Origin: CAZSVI01 sp964610205
Lineage (GTDB): Bacteria > Bacillota > Clostridia > DSM-8532
Reading direction: 5' to 3'
Assembly: GCA_964610205.1 (NCBI GenBank)
Contig: CAZSVI010000135.1
Span: forward strand, 1 to 9,306
Length of the DNA: 9,306 bases
Positions 6,894 through 9,306 of the stretch are shown here, piece by piece (within the stretch, counting starts at the first letter, position 1; each line of letters opens with the position of its first letter). The translations under genes were made by a program, and so were the position numbers. The notes under the pieces were generated by a model. It made no database searches. It was not told the DNA's origin and was given only the letters and a program-made list of their open reading frames with translations.

Positions 6894-6955
6894 AAATGCA
6901 TAGTAATATTGACAATAACCGAACATATTATCTCATACTGGAAAGCATAAAAAAA

Positions 6956-6967
6956 TGATAATTATCA
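6956..6967. promoter_or_regulatory. 12-bp perfect palindrome upstream of the GH31 promoter (possible operator)
   Basis: TGATAATTATCA is a perfect palindrome ending 17 bp upstream of the -35 element, a position suited to an activator or upstream repressor site. It resembles the halves of Fur-family boxes (TGATAAT/ATTATCA) but lacks their usual central spacer, and all-AT-rich palindromes arise easily in such spacers. The binding protein is unknown. Confidence 0.3.
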
Positions 6968-6984
6968 GGATTTCGTAGTTGATA

Positions 6985-7013
6985 TTTACACAGCGGAGAG
7001 ATTAATATATAAT
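6985..7013 (+). promoter_or_regulatory. Sigma-A-type promoter of the GH31 gene
   Basis: The -35 TTTACA (6985-6990) and a consensus -10 TATAAT (7008-7013) are spaced by 17 nt. Transcription would start near 7020 and leave a leader of roughly 105 nt before ATG 7127. This is the best promoter match in the window and indicates that the GH31 gene is its own transcription unit. Confidence 0.8.
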
Positions 7014-7126
7014 CAGCAAGCATAAGCTTTGAAAAATTCAGAAGCATTATGGAACATGCAAAGAAGTCCGGTTGTAGAAAAAAATATTTTCAGAAAATAG
7101 CCTTTGGATGAGGAGGAAAGACATTT

Positions 7127-9199
7127 ATGGATTCTATTGCATCCGGTGTATGGAGAATGCGTTTTGGCAAACCTGAGAAACATACGCCGGTTAAATTGAG
7201 AAGTGAAGGAATAAAAAGAGAAGAACTTGACAGGCTTATGCCGGCAGGTGAGTTTCCCGTTTCAGAAACGGATATCAGGTTCAAAACAACCGTGCGGGGC
7301 TGTGTGGTTGAACTTCCGATAAGCTGCGATGAGAACATATATGGTTTTGGGCTGCAGTTAAAATCCTTCAATCAAAAGGAGAAGAAAAAGCATTTGCGGA
7401 CTAATGCCGACCCAATTGCTGATACGGGAGATACCCATGCGCCTGTTCCTTTTTATGTATCTACCCTGGGATACGGAATATACGTGGATACGGCACGATA
7501 TGTGACATTCTACTGCGGCAGCAGTAAAAAGGCGGGAATATCCGGAGACAGTGCCATAAACAACGGCAATATTGCCGTAAACACCGATGAATTGTATTCT
7601 GTGAGGGAAAACCGGGAAGAAGGAGTCATGACTATTGAAATACCCCATGTAAAGGGTGTGGATATATATTTTTTTGGAGGACCTGATATAAAGAGCGCGG
7701 TACAAAGGTACAGCCTCTTTTCAGGAGGCGGCTGCCTGCCGCCGTTGTACGGATTGGGCATATTGTACCGCGCATATGGACGGTATGACAGCGGTAAGAT
7801 TCTGGAGCTTGCCGAGAGCTTTCGCAAGGAAGGAATACCATGCGACATAATCGGCCTGGAACCGGGATGGCAAAGCCATGTTTATTCATGTTCGTTCAAA
7901 TGGGATGATAAAAGATTTGACAAACCCGAAGAATTTCTCGGCAAATTGAAAGAAATGCATTACCGTGTTAATCTATGGGAGCATGTATTTGTCCATCCGT
8001 CATCTCCTTTATATAATGCTCTTAAGCCCTATTCCGGAGATTATAAGGTGTGGGATGGACTGGTGCCGGATTTATCGCTGGATGATGCTGCGGCCCTGTT
8101 TGCAGGATATCACAGAAAAGAGCTGGCAGATAAAGGAATTGACGGATTTAAGCTTGATGAATGCGATGGTTCGGATTATACGAACGGATGGTCTTTCCCC
8201 AATTGTTCAATATTTCCGTCGGGCATGGATGGCGAACAAATGCACAGCCTTCTTGGAGTGCTTTATCAAAAATGTCTCTTATCTGTTTTTACAGGCAAGA
8301 ATTTGCGTATGTACGGGCAGGCAAGAGCTTCACATGCTCTTGCCGCACCTCTGCCTTTCGTGCTGTACAGTGATTTGTATGATCACGGTGATTTCATACG
8401 TGGGGTGTCAAATATGGGTTTTTCAGGGCTATTATGGACGCCTGAGGTGCGCCGCGGTAGTTCACTTGAGGATTTGGTACGCCGTGTTCAAACAGTCATA
8501 TTTTCTCCGCAGGTCTCCATTAATGCATGGGGAACACCGCATCCTCCCTGGTTGCAGTATGATTATGCCAAAAACCATGCGGGAGAACTGCTTGAAAACA
8601 TGGAGGAGGTACGGGATATATGCAAAAGGTTATTTGAACTGAGGATGAGTTTTATCCCGTATCTGTACTCCGCTTTTGCAAAATACTGTTTTGAAGGGAT
8701 TTCACCTTTCCGGGCATTGGTTATGGATTATCCTTCCGATAATAATGTATATAATATTGATGATGAGTATATGATGGGGGATAATGTCCTTGTAGCTCCT
8801 GTGACAGCAGGAAAGAGCATGAAAAAGGTATATTTGCCCGAAGGCGATTGGTATTGTTTTTGGACGGACAGGAAATACAAAGGCGGCACATGGTATGAGC
8901 TGGATGTACCACTGGATAGAATACCCGTATATATTAAAAACGGTACGCTGCTGCCGCTGGCAAAGCCTGTGGAATATCTGACTTCGGATACCCGCTTTGA
9001 TATTACCGTAATGTGTTATGGCGAAGAATATAATGATTTTGTACTGTTTGAGGATGATGGGGTTTCCTATGATTACAAAAAGGGCAAGTACAATTATGTA
9101 ATACTTACACAGCTTAAGGGAAGAGAGTTTAGAGTTGTCAGGACAAGCAAGCACTGTGAAGAGAGGTATAGAATTATAGAGTGGAAAAAGATAAAGTAA
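7127..9199 (+). CDS. Glycoside hydrolase family 31 protein (alpha-glycosidase, specificity unknown)
   Basis: The 690-residue protein has GH31 architecture. An N-terminal beta-sandwich (about 1-200) includes IYGFGLQLKSFNQKEKKKHL (71-90) and YVSTLGYGIYVDT (110-122). A TIM barrel (about 205-515) begins PPLYGLGILYRAYGRYDSGK. The C-terminal beta-domains (about 525-690) contain YMMGDNVLVAPV, VYLPEGDWYCFWTD, IPVYIKNGTLLPLA and VLFEDDG, all typical of the family. The likely nucleophile is Asp344 in DGFKLDECDGSD, where classical GH31 enzymes have W-x-D-M-N-E. The likely acid/base is Asp416 in LYSDLYDHGDF, in place of W-S-G-D; Asp422 is an alternative. GH31 covers alpha-glucosidases, alpha-xylosidases, alpha-galactosidases and alpha-N-acetylgalactosaminidases; the altered motifs argue against a standard maltase, but no substrate can be assigned. 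There is no signal peptide or membrane segment, so it should be cytoplasmic and act on imported oligosaccharides. AGGAGG (7111-7116) lies 10 nt before ATG. No transporter or regulator gene is adjacent in the window. Confidence 0.92.
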   Translation: MDSIASGVWRMRFGKPEKHTPVKLRSEGIKREELDRLMPAGEFPVSETDIRFKTTVRGCVVELPISCDENIYGFGLQLKSFNQKEKKKHLRTNADPIADTGDTHAPVPFYVSTLGYGIYVDTARYVTFYCGSSKKAGISGDSAINNGNIAVNTDELYSVRENREEGVMTIEIPHVKGVDIYFFGGPDIKSAVQRYSLFSGGGCLPPLYGLGILYRAYGRYDSGKILELAESFRKEGIPCDIIGLEPGWQSHVYSCSFKWDDKRFDKPEEFLGKLKEMHYRVNLWEHVFVHPSSPLYNALKPYSGDYKVWDGLVPDLSLDDAAALFAGYHRKELADKGIDGFKLDECDGSDYTNGWSFPNCSIFPSGMDGEQMHSLLGVLYQKCLLSVFTGKNLRMYGQARASHALAAPLPFVLYSDLYDHGDFIRGVSNMGFSGLLWTPEVRRGSSLEDLVRRVQTVIFSPQVSINAWGTPHPPWLQYDYAKNHAGELLENMEEVRDICKRLFELRMSFIPYLYSAFAKYCFEGISPFRALVMDYPSDNNVYNIDDEYMMGDNVLVAPVTAGKSMKKVYLPEGDWYCFWTDRKYKGGTWYELDVPLDRIPVYIKNGTLLPLAKPVEYLTSDTRFDITVMCYGEEYNDFVLFEDDGVSYDYKKGKYNYVILTQLKGREFRVVRTSKHCEERYRIIEWKKIK

Positions 9200-9256
9200 A
9201 TACGCAGCCCTTCTCTTTTTTCTGAGTTTATAGTACCATACCGCGGCAAAACCGCA

Positions 9257-9290
9257 AGAATTCAGAACCCAGAATTCAGTATTCAGAATT
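9257..9290. repeat. Short imperfect ATTCAG direct repeats
   Basis: ATTCAG occurs three times (9260-9265, 9274-9279, 9281-9286), mostly as AGAATTCAG or ATTCAGAATT, within a 34-bp stretch. The rest of the 9200-9306 tail is non-coding and shows no clear terminator; a small GCGG-CAAAA-CCGC stem (9243-9255) is too short to count. The repeat may extend past the window's end. Confidence 0.4.
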
Positions 9291-9306
9291 TAAAACACTC
9301 TGACAA

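Larger units (their letters stand above)
6739..7126. other. 388-bp spacer between ppdK and the GH31 gene
   Basis: No gene is supported here. From left to right it contains a nested inverted repeat (6758-6836), a T-rich stretch, a GC-rich hairpin (6868-6893), a perfect 12-bp palindrome (6956-6967), a near-consensus promoter (6985-7013) and a roughly 110-nt leader up to the GH31 start. ppdK lacks a classical hairpin-plus-U-tract terminator, so the end of its transcript is uncertain. Confidence 0.6.

Noticed and set aside
6744..6926. Minus-strand frame of 60 codons in the ppdK-GH31 spacer
   Set aside because: It runs through both hairpins, has no Shine-Dalgarno that I can support and no recognised family; palindromic non-coding sequence explains it better.
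6909..6939. TTGACA at 6909-6914 as a -35 element for the GH31 gene
   Set aside because: The sequences at 16-18 nt spacing do not resemble a -10 box, and the TTTACA/TATAAT pair at 6985-7013 is far better.
7965..8642. Open plus-strand frame of 225 codons inside the GH31 gene
   Set aside because: It is out of frame with the conserved GH31 barrel, contains many Cys/Met/Trp residues and has no recognisable domain.
1..9306. Mobile element, CRISPR array, defence or biosynthetic island
   Set aside because: All genes are housekeeping or metabolic with uniform base use; no transposase, integrase, spaced identical repeats or defence-type domains were found.

Overview
The window looks like ordinary chromosome from a low-to-medium GC Firmicute of class Clostridia. 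The evidence is the conserved yicC-remA-gmk-rpoZ cluster (RemA is a Firmicutes/Clostridia-type protein), a single-chain class II glycyl-tRNA synthetase, a pyruvate phosphate dikinase whose catalytic His and Cys fall at residues 455 and 831 as in the Clostridium symbiosum enzyme, purine-rich Shine-Dalgarno sites (GGAGG) before every gene, and AT-rich spacers. A cellulolytic or saccharolytic clostridium (Acetivibrio/Ruminiclostridium-like) would fit, but that is inference. All genes are on the + strand.

Layout. 1-75: C-terminal end of a receiver (CheY-like) domain. 76-320: gene-free spacer. 321-2383: tightly packed yicC-remA-gmk-rpoZ cluster for RNA turnover, a DNA-binding regulator, GMP-to-GDP phosphorylation and the RNA polymerase omega subunit; remA and gmk overlap as ATGA. 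2478-3866: glyS, 94 bp after rpoZ with no terminator between them and no T-box leader, closed by a strong intrinsic terminator at 3924-3952. 4105-6738: ppdK, with its own sigma-A-like promoter and a roughly 95-nt leader. 6739-7126: a 388-bp spacer with a nested inverted repeat, a GC-rich hairpin, a 12-bp palindrome and a near-consensus promoter. 7127-9199: a cytoplasmic glycoside hydrolase family 31 protein with unusual active-site motifs. 9200-9306: non-coding tail with short ATTCAG repeats.

How the genes fit together. The first five genes form an information-processing and nucleotide block. ppdK is a separate transcription unit for PEP/pyruvate interconversion, and the GH31 gene is a separate carbohydrate-utilisation unit. 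No mobile element, CRISPR array, defence system, tRNA or rRNA was seen. The items most worth following up are the divergent GH31 catalytic motifs and the structured or repeat-like spacers at 6758-6836 and 76-320. I found nothing that I can honestly call a new biological system.
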